DNA of 64,000 nucleotides from Coriaria nepalensis (GCA_027186245.1 CP114499.1:6701001-6765000), one strand, 5' to 3'. Counted from the stretch's first letter, positions 35,981 to 48,042 are shown. Numbers and translations are program-made. The notes: generated by a model not told the origin, from the sequence alone.

Positions 35981-36946
35981 AGGAGCGGATTCAGTCCTCT
36001 CGCTCCCTCCCTATATGTCTCTATGATATCGTCTCATCAATTTATTTTGATCCAAGATTAGAGAAATGACACATGATAAAAAAAAGGACAAAAATGTAAA
36101 CCGATTGAAATACGGCTAATTTATGAGCTATATTTCTTTGTTGCAACTAACCTCTCTCCTTTTCTATGAATGTCGATGAATTACGATGGCTATTGACAGA
36201 TTGAGTTCTTTGTCCAAACATAAACATATTTGAGACCGACATGTGAGATCTTGGTCTGTGAATCTCAGATCAATATGTGAGATCTTTGTCTGTGAATCTC
36301 AGACTGACATGTGAATCTCAAACCGACATTTGAATCTCGGACCGACATGTGAATCTCAGACCGATATATGTATCTCAAATCGACATGTGCATCTTAGACC
36401 GACATGTGTATCTTAAATCAACATGTGAGATGCACATACCAATATGACGAGATCTCAATCCGAGACCATAGATTGAGGTGTCACATGTCGGTCTGTAGAT
36501 CTAAAATTGAGAACTCGATCATGTTCTATTTTATGGACCGAGAACTCGGTCTATATAGGGAATCTAGTTCTAGAACGAGAGACATTATATTATATTAGAT
36601 TTTAGTTTGTAAAGGAAAAAAAAAATTCGGTCTGGGAAGGAAAATGAAGACATCGATATGGGAAGGAAGATGAAGAACTCGATTTGAAAATGGAGCTCGG
36701 TCTAAAGAAAGAAATTAAACTCGGTCTAAGAAAAGTAAAAGAATTTGGTCTGAAAGTGATTTTGATGTATTGTATAAAATAAAAAATTATCGGTTCGTCA
36801 ATTATCTTATATGGTTTGCGTATTAGCCGTATAAGCATACGTATTAATGCAAGTGATTTTGATGTGCCACGTGTTTTAACTATTGGATCTGTAAGGGACG
36901 GCTGAGATTTATGCATAGGGATAGATAAGAACTGAATCTGCTCCCT
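35981..36946. mobile_element. Probable hAT-like insertion inside the 3' LTR
   Basis: Termini are AGGAGCGGATTCAGTCCT at the left and, read inward from the right, AGGGAGCAGATTCAGTTCT, an imperfect inverted repeat of about 18 bp. The flanking octamers TCCCAATT and TCTCAATC agree at 6 of 8 positions, with both mismatches transitions, which fits an aged 8-bp hAT target duplication. The sequence to either side aligns with the intact LTR at 41374-41663, which lacks this segment. No transposase is encoded. The interior contains a degenerate short tandem repeat. Confidence 0.6.
36234..36430. repeat. Degenerate ~18-bp tandem repeat inside the hAT-like insert
   Basis: About ten imperfect units around the consensus GACCGACATGTGAATCTCA. 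Units vary at several positions and in length. Further related fragments (CACATGTCGGTCTG, opposite sense) follow near 36481-36495. The units are contiguous, with no unique spacers. Confidence 0.8.
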
Positions 36947-37567
36947 TCTCAATCAGCAGCTTCCAAACAAACATGATCTTTTATTCTCTTGATTGCCACC
37001 CAAGCACATGCGAAGCTTATGTTTTCATTAAAGCCAACTTAATGGTCAATATCAAGTCCTTGGGATAGATCTCAGTTGTCCAAAAGGCGATCGTAACAAT
37101 CCCTTCATCTTCAAAGAATCTTGCCCACAATATGGGGAAAAATGACATGCAAGCTCTATAATTTTTCCCACTAAGCTTCTTCAGGAGATTGACTTACCCA
37201 CTAAACCAGAACCTCAGCAATAGGTCGATTTTGAAGCTTGACCATACAACGGCATAAAATGACCACTGGTTTCAGGTAGAAATCGGCCAAAAGCATTTAC
37301 CAACAGCATAGTAGGAAAGGGACTGATGGCAGCACCGAGCTTCTTTATTAGTTACAAAACATGGAACAAAGGATGAAGACGAGCCGAGGGAGAGAGTTGT
37401 AATTTGTAAGCCACCTTCCCCCACCCGTTCCAGCACTAGAAAGCCCGTTGAAGCGAGGAGAAAGCTTCTAAAAATTGACTTAGTGTTTCCTATATTATGG
37501 GCGCAAATGAAGGTGAACCCGGGACCATATTGCAAATTCATGATTAATACTTCTTAAATTAACATAT

Positions 37568-38018
37568 TTTAGGATGCATATATAATAAATAAAATAAACA
37601 ATAATAGTATGCAGATAGAATATAATAAACGGTAATACAGAAAATCAGAATCTATGAACAGTAATACCGTAAATAGAATCTGTGAACAGTAAAATAATAA
37701 ATTGTAAAATGTTAAGTAGAATAGAATATATAAAATAGGAAAACAAATGTACAATTTTATTAAATATTTTCCTATTTGTTTTCTTTTTTAATATGGTATA
37801 AAATTTTTCTCTACTTTTTCTTCTTCAAATCATTTTAATGATTACATTTTGAGATTCAATTTCTCATTCACTTATTGATTATTTTGAGCGTATTATATAT
37901 CAATTCGAAGCTCTTACAGAGGAGAACCCGAATCAATTTTGATCTTATATTTATACAAAGTGGGCCTCACTTAAAATCGAGTATAAATGTAACATATTGA
38001 AATACTAATTTTCTAACA
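37568..38018 (-). mobile_element. Solo-LTR-like insertion (451 bp) in the integrase region
   Basis: On the minus strand the segment starts TGTTAGAAAATTAG and ends near ATGCATCCTAAA. It is bracketed by a perfect 5-bp repeat, CATAT (37563-37567 and 38019-38023, plus strand). Integrase translation stops at ...QQRMKKY on one side and resumes as EFAIWSRVHLHLRP (the EFxVGDWVxLxLRP block) on the other, showing that the segment interrupts the gene. The expected terminal CA appears mutated. A TATAAATATAAG stretch inside could be an LTR promoter. Confidence 0.65.
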
Positions 38019-41000
38019 CATATTTCTTCATGCGTTGCTGAGCATGTGTCAACTGTTCCTTCAGATCAGACAGAACCTCCTCATGGGTAGAAAGCAAGTT
38101 GTCAACAAAGTCAATTCTAGAAGTACCTGGAAAACCACCTAGGGGTGGAAGATGATAGAGGATCTCAAATGGAGATTTTTTAATGGCACAATGGAAATTG
38201 ATGTTGTGCGCCATAATTCAGCAAAAGGTAACCAATTAGACCACTCCTTAGTCTTTCACTGCAGAAACAACGCAGGCAGGTTTCTTAGCATTTGTTAACG
38301 ATCTCATTTTGGACATCTGTTTCAGGGTGATCCCAGAAGAGAAGTTGAGAGAGACCCCCATTTGATCAAAAAATTTGCTGCCAGAAGTAGGATCTCGATC
38401 GGACATATGATTAAACCTTTTGCTTCAATGTCGAATCCTTCCCTATATAAATTCTGCCCTCATACAGTAAGATACCACTATTGCTTTGAAATTTAGACAA
38501 GTCCAGCTCATTGTTATTAAACTGCTTCCATATCTCCACTAATTTAGAACAGTTAGTGTAGGAAAGTTTAAGCTCAATTAACCAATCAGCCACAAGAAAT
38601 ATAATCATATCAACCTCGCTCTTTTCCTTCAATATCTCCACTCTAGACAAAGCATCCGCCACTTTATTCTCCAGTCCTTGTTTGTATTCAACCCCAAAAT
38701 CATAATCCATTTCTGTTGATTGGGAGTGCCAATCCTTTGTTCCAACAAATAGTTCTGACTTTTTTTTATCAGTTTTGATGGTAAATTTCTGCCCCGGTAA
38801 ATAAGCACGCCATTCTTAATAGTCATGACTACTGCTAAGAATTCCTTCTCATAGGTAGAGAGATTGAAGGTTTTGCCCTTAAGAGCTTGAATAGAATATG
38901 CAATAGGTTGCTTGTGTTGCATGTGCCCCTATGCCCCCTCCAGAGGCATTAAATTCAATAATAAAGGGTTGAGAGAAATCTGGCAGAGTCAACACAGGTG
39001 GCTTGGAAACAGCCTCATTAAGTGTAAGAATGCCTCTATGCTTCTTTAGACCACTGGAAAGCATTTTTCTTGAGCACTGCAGTAAGGGGGGTAGCAATAA
39101 GACCATACCCTTATATAAATTTCCTGTAATAACCTGTTAAACCAACGGAGCCTCTTAACTGCTTTAAGGTCTTTGGACTCAGGCCAGTTAATCATTGCTT
39201 ATATCTTGGTTGGATCAGCACTGACTTCTTCTTTAGACACCCAATGGCCTAAATAATCCACGTCTTCTACACCAAACCTACACTTACACAACTTGGCAAA
39301 TAGAACATTGTCTTGTAGTATCTGTAAAGCTTGAAGTACATGTTGTTGATGCGTAAGGCTCTTATTGTAAATCAAAATGTCATCAAAGAATACCAACACA
39401 AATTTCCTTAAAAAGGGCTTAAAAAGAGGATTCAAGAAGGACTGGAAAGTAGATGGTGCATGTTAAACCAAATGGCATTACCAAAAATCCATAGTGACCA
39501 TCATGAGTCCTGAATGTTGTTTTGGGAACATCTTTGGCCCCATTCGTATTTGATGGTATCCTAACCTAAGGTCCAATTTAGAGAAAAACGGTGCCCCATA
39601 GAGTTCATCTAAAAGCTTATCCACCACTAGAATTGGAAATTTGTCCTTCATTGTTAGGTCATTCAAGGCTCGATTATCTACACACATGCGCCAAGAACCA
39701 TCAGCCTTCTTCACCAAGAGAACTAGAGATGAGTAGGGATCCTGAGTATCTCTAATAACTCATGTTTGTAAAACTTCCTTTACAATCTTTTCAATTTCCC
39801 CCTTATGATAGGATGGATATCTGTATGGTCTAACAGATACTGGACTAGTACCCTCTTTCAACACAATTTGTTGATCTAAGCACCTAAAAGGTGGTAGTGA
39901 GATTGGTTCTTTAAAGACCTCCTTGATTCCTGCATAAAATCCTTCCCAGGTGGTACAGACTTCAGCAAGTCGACCAGCCTCATACCATTCTGCCGCTTCT
40001 TCCACCAAGTAAAACTGTGCTAGCTTCACCTTAGAGTTATATGGAATCTCATACAGTTCAAAATATTGCACCGCCTTTCTAGGCTAAGGTTTCATCATTT
40101 TCACAGGTATTTGTAATTCTTCCTTAATTCTGGAATTAAGTTGGGTACCCTATTAACAAGTTGTTCAAACTGACCTCTTAGTTCCTCCACCGTTCCAGTT
40201 TGCTTGAGTTTACACAGTTGCCCAAAGTAGGATTGTACCACCGCTGATGTAAATTGTTGGAAATCAAGCACGAAATGGAATGAGAATTGTTGAACAAGAG
40301 TTAATAAACTCAAGAACAGAACATAATTTTTTTCTGTTTTACTGTCAACAATCTGTTTTTCTCATTATCTTTTCAACTGTGTAAAAGGAAAATACACCAA
40401 TCGGGACTTCCATCACCATACCTGAAAACATGATTACAAGTACAATCATGCTGCTAATAAATGCAAACCAAAGCTGTAAGATAAAAGGTACAAAAGTCAT
40501 GGAGGAAAACAGACTTGTTTTCCTCACCTACTCCGGGATCCAAAATTTCTTCAAATCCTTCACAAAACATGTTGCCATTGATCACTGGACTTCATTCAAT
40601 TGTTGGATCTTCAAAACACTGAGTAGAATTTGAATTTCTTCATTTGCTTGCATTTGAAGCGACCGAGCTTGATAAATAAAGTTTTTGCAACTTTAACCAT
40701 AACTTGAGCTACACAACTCCAAATTGAGTGATTCGCATAAGTCAGAATTGATTGCCTTCAGCTAAAGGTTGAGGATTCAACGCCAAAATCAAACCAACTC
40801 AAAAGGTCAAATCATTTTCTAGTTTTTGATCAAAATGCAGAACAACCAATTTCAACATAAATCTGACCTTGATTCCTGCATAAAATCCTTCCGACGTGCT
40901 ATATACTTCAGTAAGTCGAACAGCCTCATACCATTCTGCTGCTTCTTCGACTAAGTAAAAGTGTGTTAGCTTCACCTTAGAACTATATGGAATCTCATAC

Positions 41001-41663
41001 ATTTTCAAATATTGCACCACCTTTCTAGGCCAAGGTTCAAGATCTCCCTTAGCAAACTTAGGAAATTCGACTTTAACATACGTCTAATGATGTTCACGGT
41101 TATCTTGTCTACCTCCGTTATCATGTTCTGGTTGTCATGCGATCTCTTTGTTTCAACTCAGGTAGCTAGAGCTGCTAAAATTGCAGTTATTTGTCTCTCC
41201 ATCCCTGCATTTTATTATCCAATCCTCCTATTTGTGATTGCAATCCCCCTATTTGTGAATCAAAAGGAATGATCAACTTGTTCTCTAACGCTGCGTTTGA
41301 TGCTGACATTTCTTTCTGCCAAGCTTGCACAGACCTGGTTGCGTTTGCCATGGATGAAGGCTCTGATACCAATTGAAACAACCTTCCCGAAAATGGTTAT
41401 TTATGGAATAAAAGAAAGAGAAATGGAAATTATAATCTGATTCAGTCACGCTACTTCGAGGGAGCTACTACCTCCATGAAAGGTTGAGCAAATGCTCTTA
41501 CAATCGCCAAAATACAATTGAATGAGAGAATACTCAGTCCTTGGGACAGGATGACCGATCTTTTATAGCACGTGCGAAGCACATTATTTTCATTAAAGTC
41601 AAATCAACGGTCAATATGAAGTCCTTGGGACAGATCTCAGCTGTCCAAAATGTGACCGTTACA

Positions 41664-44346
41664 TAGTTTTTTTGCTACAAAATGTTTTAAGATGTGAGAA
41701 GTATAAACTAAAGATGAACTGATCAGTATGCATGCGAGGAAAGTACTTCATTCTTTTTGCGACTATTCTTGTTCTCCAAGATATCTATCAATTGCTGTCT
41801 GTGACACTAATGCTGAGTTTGGTTAGCTGTTAGATTAAAACCTTCTCCAAAAAGTAAGAAAAAAAATTAATAAATAAATTTGAGCTTCTTAATCAGAATT
41901 CCAGAGAAAAATACTTATCACAGTTAGCTATCAGGTCAGAAGGTGCTGGGGTTGGATGAAATTCATACCATGATCTTCCATCTGAATCAGCAACGCCACC
42001 ACAAAGCAACAATTAAGCAACAAGATGCCCTTTGATTTCAGGTTTGAGCTAAGTAAATCCTTACGATAAGTAAAGTAAGCATTTGGCCTGCATGTAAACT
42101 ATATATATATATGAACGAAGGAGTCAATAATTTAGATTGTCGTGTGATGACTATCTATTACTTGATGTTGAAAGCTAAATGAGTTTGAGCTAGTTTGATG
42201 ATAAATGATGGGTAAACACTCTTACATATATGGATGATATAGATTCACTTGTTGTGTGTTTGGTCTGGCCAGTTGCTTTTCAGTGTTTTTCTGTCTTAAC
42301 AAATTGTTGTTGATTGTCAGAAAGATACACTGTTGTATGCTCATATATACTTCCTAAACAGATCAAAGAAGCTCCTACATTAGTATATGATCCACCACAA
42401 AGTTTGATATTAAAATGTTCTCTAATATAAGAATTACGTGTAAGATGTTAGATTTAAAGGCTAAATTTACGAACAGGAGTTCGTAAAATTTACTACGGCT
42501 AACGGGAGTTCGTAATCGTACCACGTATACCAAATTGATCAAATTATTGCAGAACTTCCAAGTCATTTTGAATGGTTTATGGTAAGAGGAATGTAATTAA
42601 GAAGAGGCAAGCTCAAGCTTATCTCATTTTATGGTTGATCGCTAATTTTCGTGCGTGCTTCATACATATTATATATGACAAAATTGTACTTCTACGTATT
42701 GTATCCACATCCACATCTCATTCTTATTTGGGTCAAGTACTGGTACAAATGTCAATGATTGATTCAATGAACTTCAATTTCTTAGGTATGTCAAGCTGTT
42801 TATGTCCAAACTCTGAACAACCGTCCTCACTCTAGCAAACTCATGAAGTTCTTAGTTATCTTATTTTGATGGTATTGATTGACTTTAATTAATCATGTTT
42901 TTTATTTCACATGATCAAGAGACTAGAGTAATATTAGCGTTGCATATTTTGTTTTGATTTTACTCATTTGACTGCAATTTCTTAACAACTAAACTTCTAG
43001 ATTTACTAGTAGCTAACATCCTTTTAGATTACTGTTAAGTTCTAAGTTTGTAAGTTAAATATATATATATATAATATACACGAATTTGCAAACTGTTTAA
43101 GATTTCAGACTGAATCCATGGAAACTTGCTTAATTAACACAGGCTATCTATGTTATATATATACCCTAAGAAGAAGATGGTTCTGAATCGACTTGAAAAC
43201 CTTGAAACCAAAGTCCCAACAAATGAAAAAGAAAACTACTAAACACAGAAATGTTGATCGGGCGTTAAAGTTTTATGGTCCGTAAAACCAGCTACCCTTG
43301 ACAGAACCACCCTCCACCATATATCTGAAAGAGTGGAGAGAAATTTGGCTCTAAAGTCTAAACGCTCCTCCATAAAATGCATATTTTTCTCGTTCAACCT
43401 TTTCCACCCAAGCTAGAGGCAAAGCTACAAATAATGAGACAGGAAAACGAAAAAATTGCAGAAACCCAAATATCAAAAAGCAGAGTCAGAGACTGTAGGA
43501 GGAGAGAAACCAAAATGCACACCCCCATGAGAAAACTGCACTGTCAAAATCCAAGCTTTAATTAACCAATCTTCTTGAGTAGTGTTTAGAGAAAATTCAC
43601 GTCGACTGAAGTGAATTAGAGAGCTCCCTATAAATATGTTGTATTGTTATATTGTAGTAGTAGTAATAATAATAATATAATCAAGCGCGACTGAACTAAG
43701 CCCATTTTTGTCTGAAACGTATACATATGTCTATATATTAATCAAGTAATAGGTGATTGAGGCTCTGTAAACTGTGTTAGTACAAAGCAGTAATCCTTAG
43801 CTGCTGAAATTGAAAATTTATGTCGGCAAAATCTTGCTCAACTATCTTACTAGCAGCTTCAGATCAGAAGAAGAAAATCCCAGGCAGATATCAGTGTACC
43901 TTCTGACAACTGTTTCGTCTGCTCTTTTTTATAGTACTGTTTCTGAAGGTCTGTCATTTTATTGTACTGTTTCTAAAGGTATGTCAGTATCTAATCCTCA
44001 TCCGTCTCTGTCTCGCTCTGCGTTTATGTGCCAGTAGAAGTATTGGCAAAAAGGTAATGTGATCAACAGTAGACTTCAATTAAGCGAAACCGAGAAGAGG
44101 GCATGGGCAACTTGAGATGTTACTACCAATGCATCCATTTTATTCACTACCAAAAAAAAAGGCAAGCACATAGTACAACATTCAACTACGCAATTACACA
44201 ACTTGATTCAGAACAGGTCTGTTTAGGAAAATAAAAAATAAAAAACATAGAAAGGGTGAAGGCTGTGTGCGTATTGTACATGAGCCCAAATCTCAAGCAC
44301 GTAATAAAATTAGAAAACAAATTTAAGATTTCAGAGAATTTGTCGC
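41664..44346. other. Intergenic between the retrotransposon and the CWC16 gene
   Basis: No gene seen. AT-rich with small (AT)n tracts near 42102-42112 and 43063-43080. A TACTGTTTCT..AAGGT motif is repeated near 43934 and 43964. Open frames are short and lack domains. Confidence 0.5.
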
Positions 44347-46788
44347 CTAAGATGTTCTTGCAGTGACTCGAGTTCCTTTCTGTCTGCTAGAAGAAACGCC
44401 ACTCTGTGACCATGATGATGGTTTGAATCCTCCTGTAAGTAAGTTGGAAGCAGCAGCGGCACAGATTTTCCTCCTCTTTGATTCCAGCTCTAACCGCTTC
44501 TTATTAGGCAGAGAAGAAGACCCAGATGAGCCATGAAATATGGAGGAACTGTTTATCAAAGCTCGCTTATCTCTCCTGTTCCTGTCAAACTTTGAAGAGA
44601 ACCTCACTTTTGCTGCAGTTGTAGCATCTTCTTCGGTAGTTGGAAGTAACCTTACACCAAGGCCCATTTTCCGACAGGTAGCTTCTTCTTCGGCTACTCT
44701 CTTCTTCTGATTCTGATAAAACAGAAGAGCACAGAGATATAAATTATGAATATAAATAATCTATAAGAGAACGAAAATGATGAAACAATAAGATAGGTAA
44801 CATACTCTTAGTTGGGCTCGAAGTGCTTTATTAAGAGAGTAGTCATCAGCATGCCTGGAATCAGAAACTCGCTGGAGGCGTACCAAGACAGGCTCGGCTT
44901 CTTTCTTTTTCTGCATGTCTTTGTCTTGGTGTTCAAGGCGGTAAAATGGATCTGCAAGCTTACCCCTTTCTGGAAGAACAAGCAATTAAAATAGAAATGA
45001 ATGATTATAGAGAAAACCATAAGGATTAAAACATTCAAGCTTCAAACATATTGACGGGTAATGGAATCTCATAAGATAGATAGATGAACGATTCTAATAC
45101 TGAGGAGCCTTTTGGAAAATACAGTTTAGTTGATATTTATACTAACCTTCATCTGCAGGGAGTTCGAATGTTTCTGCATCCTCAATGTCATACTCTTCAG
45201 TCTTCTTTTGGGCGCCACTAATAATTACATACTCACAATTTTTTGGATCTGTTTGAATAACAATCTCATGCTTACAGCATGCTGACTTCATGGAAAAGCT
45301 CCATATCTGAAACAAGAAGCGATCCAAAATGGTCAAGAACTTGGCAGAAACAGTAAGGAAAAAATTTCCCGGTTGAGTTATAGATAAGATATGAAGTAAA
45401 TAGTTGTTCGAGAAATAATTGAATGTTAAGTGCTTAATCCTTGTAAAAATCAATGGCATTGCTATAGCCTTATAAGTCAAACATCTTCTTTTATCTTCCA
45501 AGAAAAAAAAATCCAGAACACATAAAAGGTTGCAATCTTATTCAAATGGTGTACCTTCGTAGAATAATAGTTTCCAACTTGCTTCTTCTCAGCATTGAAC
45601 CGTACACCCTTTGCTATCATAGAGTTGCATCCACCACACCATATGTTGAATGGCATCTCGAATCTGAAAAGGCCATAAATTAATTTTGTTTTAAATTTAG
45701 TTCATAGAATAAACATAATTCAATAGATCAGAAACTATTTTTCATAAGCTCCAAAGGAAAAACAATGGTAAAAAGCATCATAGCATCCAAGCTCTTTTTG
45801 AAGAGACTTAGTATAATTAGTAATTTCATATTAGTCTCATCATAGAACCAAAAATATATATCCAAAACCCACTTTAGTTCTCTAAGCTAGAAATGAAATA
45901 TCATTGGTTCAACTACATTGCTAGTCACCTTATAATCAAGATGCCTTGGTCTAGTTTCCTTGCTCTCTCTCTTAAAGCATGTTGACCGTGAAATTTGTTC
46001 AAAGAACCCTGGAGACAAAAGGCAGTGCAGAGTAAGTATCCAAAAAATCTGAACATCATAAGTTATTCACAAGTATGACAAGGGTGCGATTACAAACCTG
46101 ATTCGGAGTCCATTCTGGCGGATAATAAAAGTTGTCTGCTCTAGCAGCTGCAAGTGAAGACTGCAGAAACCCAAGAAAAAGCGAGTTAGCAAAATTTAAA
46201 GAACAGTGATAATATCCCACCAAGGGGTGGCCCTGTAGGGAATCAGAATGCCCATAAAACAGAAAATTAACGGGCCAACAGCTGATACAAATTGGAGTTG
46301 TTTTATGCAATACACTGAAAAATGAATAAATAAATTGTTAAGACAACTTCATCCTAGTATAATCATTAATAAGCCAGAAAACACCAAATTTATATTACAC
46401 ATACAGATTCCAGATCAGCAGTGCAAAATATGAACTTTTCCGTGTTACCAAATGCATAGAATAGTGTGATCGAACCACTAGTATTTCTACAAATGTACTC
46501 ATCCCAAAATTAAATTTGAAAAGAATCCCCAAAATCTAAGCCCAATATCTACAGAAATTAGTTATCATAGCAGATAGCTGAAAATGGAAAACTGTACATA
46601 AAATCCAACGCGAAAGACCATAAGCAACGTCTAATGAACAATTAAATTATTAAACTAATAGGAAACCCTAATTCGTAGAGATCAACCTAAGCAGTCATAA
46701 ATTATCAAACCTAATTCGGAGAAACCAGGCTTGACAATCAAATGATAAGAAACACTAAGAATTAGAGCATGAGTATTCCACGTACCAT
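44347..46788 (-). CDS. YJU2/CWC16-family splicing factor (CCDC130-like)
   Basis: Spliced, 314 residues. Exons from the start: 46786-46788, 46098-46160, 45929-46008, 45555-45663, 45147-45306, 44806-44969, 44347-44712; all GT-AG and in phase. The first coding exon is just the ATG, directly followed by the donor GTACGT. The product starts MSSLAAARADNFYYPPEWTP and continues GSLNKFHGQHALRERARKLD, FEMPFNIWCGGCNSMIAKGV and RFNAEKKQVGNYYSTKIWSF. The CxxC and CC pairs form the conserved zinc-binding core. The C-terminal third is a basic, Ser-rich tail, possibly coiled coil, with RKICAAAASNLL. The family (Saf4/CWC16, human CCDC130/YJU2B) associates with the spliceosome in the nucleus. At1g25682 is the recalled Arabidopsis counterpart. 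Family assignment is strong; the role of this paralogue as opposed to CCDC94/YJU2 is inferred from the N-terminal SSLAAARADNFYYPP. Confidence 0.93.
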
Positions 46789-47119
46789 TCTTGATCGTCG
46801 TCGTCTTCCTCTCCTACTTCTTCGAAGGATCGATTTGTGTATTCTGTTAGTTTGTTGAATTGTGATATTCCAGTCGGGCAATAAAAATGTCCCCTTCTAT
46901 AGGAAAAAGTTGGACGCGATTTCGATTATTTGTTTGGAATACAACTCTGGGCCCGTCCTTGGCCCAACAACTATGGGCTTGTATTTTGGGCTCTAGTCAA
47001 GCATTGAACAGAATATAGAAAGTAGTGACTCAAACTCGGAATATGACAAAGCAAAGTGAGATTAATAATATATCCAACAATTATTTCTCATCTATTTATC
47101 TATTAGAATATGTATTTAT

Positions 47120-47120
<1 letters not shown>

Positions 47121-47179
<59 letters not shown>
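47121..47179. repeat. (TTTA)n microsatellite
   Basis: About 14 nearly perfect copies of ATTT between the CWC16 gene and CLE12. Confidence 0.9.
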
Positions 47180-47183
<4 letters not shown>

Positions 47184-47624
47184 GGGGACTTCTTTTATTT
47201 TTGAGGTCTTAGGCAACAGTTTAGCCCGCGCTAATAGGCGAGTGAGGCCTAATCATACCAACTTTCGATGATGAATACGATTTAGCCACTAAATTCTTAC
47301 CTCTCTCGGGCCCACTTATAAACTTTGACCAAGAAAAGAGAGATGTTGACATTACAATCGAAAACACATAATTTCAGACTTTGACTTAATACATATCGAT
47401 ATTATAACTTCCCTTTAATTCTACGCAAACCTTCATTGGAACAAGGATCTACAGCTATTATTCTACTACTCCGTACCCTCTCTCTCCATAATCATAATAA
47501 AAATGTACTATAAAGTCCAACTTGAAATGCCAAAAACACACCATGCATGCACGTGAAATCTTACTTTTTTTTACCCGAATTAATTTTTATTTAATAAGGT
47601 AAATAAATAAATAGTCTTAAGTGC

Positions 47625-47630
<6 letters not shown>

Positions 47631-47668
<38 letters not shown>
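47631..47668. repeat. (AT)n microsatellite just upstream of CLE12
   Basis: Nineteen or so AT dinucleotides, 35 bases before the CLE start. It may overlap the core promoter or leader, so length variation could matter for expression (inference). Confidence 0.9.
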
Positions 47669-47671
<3 letters not shown>

Positions 47672-47703
47672 ATAGCTACTACTCATCTGCTTCTTCTTCC
47701 ACC

Positions 47704-48042
47704 ATGGCCTTGAAATTTGCCCATATACTAATTTTCTCCATTCTTCTCTTGTTGTTACTCTTTCAAGAATTTTACAACTTAAGATCGGAAAACACTTATA
47801 AACCAGAAGTTACTACCAGAACCAACTCATACTTCATTCATGAAGATGATCACTACCCTTTGGTCATATGCAGAAAAGCACTAGCAAGTAAGTTTTATTT
47901 CACCACATTTCTAAGAGACCGTAAACTTTCTCAATCACTCGATGCAGCTCATGATCACGATCAGGCAGCTAGGATTGACGTGCTGTATGGTGCTGAAAAG
48001 CGCCGCGTCCCGTCCGGCCCCAACCCGCTGCACCATCTATGA
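47704..48042 (+). CDS. CLE12: CLE peptide precursor (CLE12-type)
   Basis: Intronless, 112 residues, ATG in CCACCATGG. It has a signal peptide at about residues 1-22 (FAHILIFSILLLLLLFQEF), a variable middle, and the C-terminal dodecapeptide RRVPSGPNPLHH followed by one Leu. The dodecapeptide fits the CLE consensus, including the prolines that are normally hydroxylated and arabinosylated. To my recollection it equals the Arabidopsis CLE12 peptide and is close to CLE11 and CLE13. The precursor is secreted and processed, and the peptide signals through CLV1/BAM-type leucine-rich-repeat receptor kinases in meristem, root or nodule-number control. CLE12/13-type peptides are the group co-opted for nodulation autoregulation in legumes. 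The specific role in this plant cannot be read from sequence. Confidence 0.95.
   Translation: MALKFAHILIFSILLLLLLFQEFYNLRSENTYKPEVTTRTNSYFIHEDDHYPLVICRKALASKFYFTTFLRDRKLSQSLDAAHDHDQAARIDVLYGAEKRRVPSGPNPLHHL

Larger units (their letters stand above)
35801..41663 (-). mobile_element. Rearranged, non-functional Ty3/gypsy retrotransposon with nested insertions
   Basis: The 5' LTR is 41374-41663 (TGTAACGGTCAC...GGTTGTTTCA on the minus strand). Just inside it is an initiator-Met-tRNA-type primer site, TGGTATCAGAGCC (41359-41371). The 3' LTR copy is split into 35801-35980 and 36947-37099. Minus-strand coding pieces in order: gag start (41345-41190), gag (41020-40799), a second copy of the same gag segment (about 40070-39920), reverse transcriptase (39880-39190, with [10 protein letters not shown] and FFDDILIY), RNase H (39106-38640, ending NKVADALSRVE), scraps of integrase (about 38330-38214), integrase tail (38214-38022 and 37541-37260). 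The second gag copy runs straight into RT, so protease is missing, and the integrase DDE core is mostly deleted. Stops and frameshifts are frequent. It cannot be autonomous. Confidence 0.85.
46789..47703. other. Divergent promoter region between the CWC16 gene and CLE12
   Basis: The two genes are divergently transcribed. The CWC16 leader lies at the left. A (TTTA)n tract occupies 47121-47179, and an (AT)n tract of about 38 bases lies at 47631-47668, ending 35 bases before the CLE start codon. No other coding sequence. Confidence 0.6.

Noticed and set aside
36234..36430. Possible CRISPR-like array
   Set aside because: Units are contiguous and degenerate without unique spacers, the genome is a plant nuclear one, and the array lies inside a transposon.
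37272..37541. 89-residue minus-strand frame as an independent gene
   Set aside because: Its sequence (LVLERVGEGGLQITTLSLGS) aligns in style with the C-terminal domain of gypsy integrases and lies within the retrotransposon.
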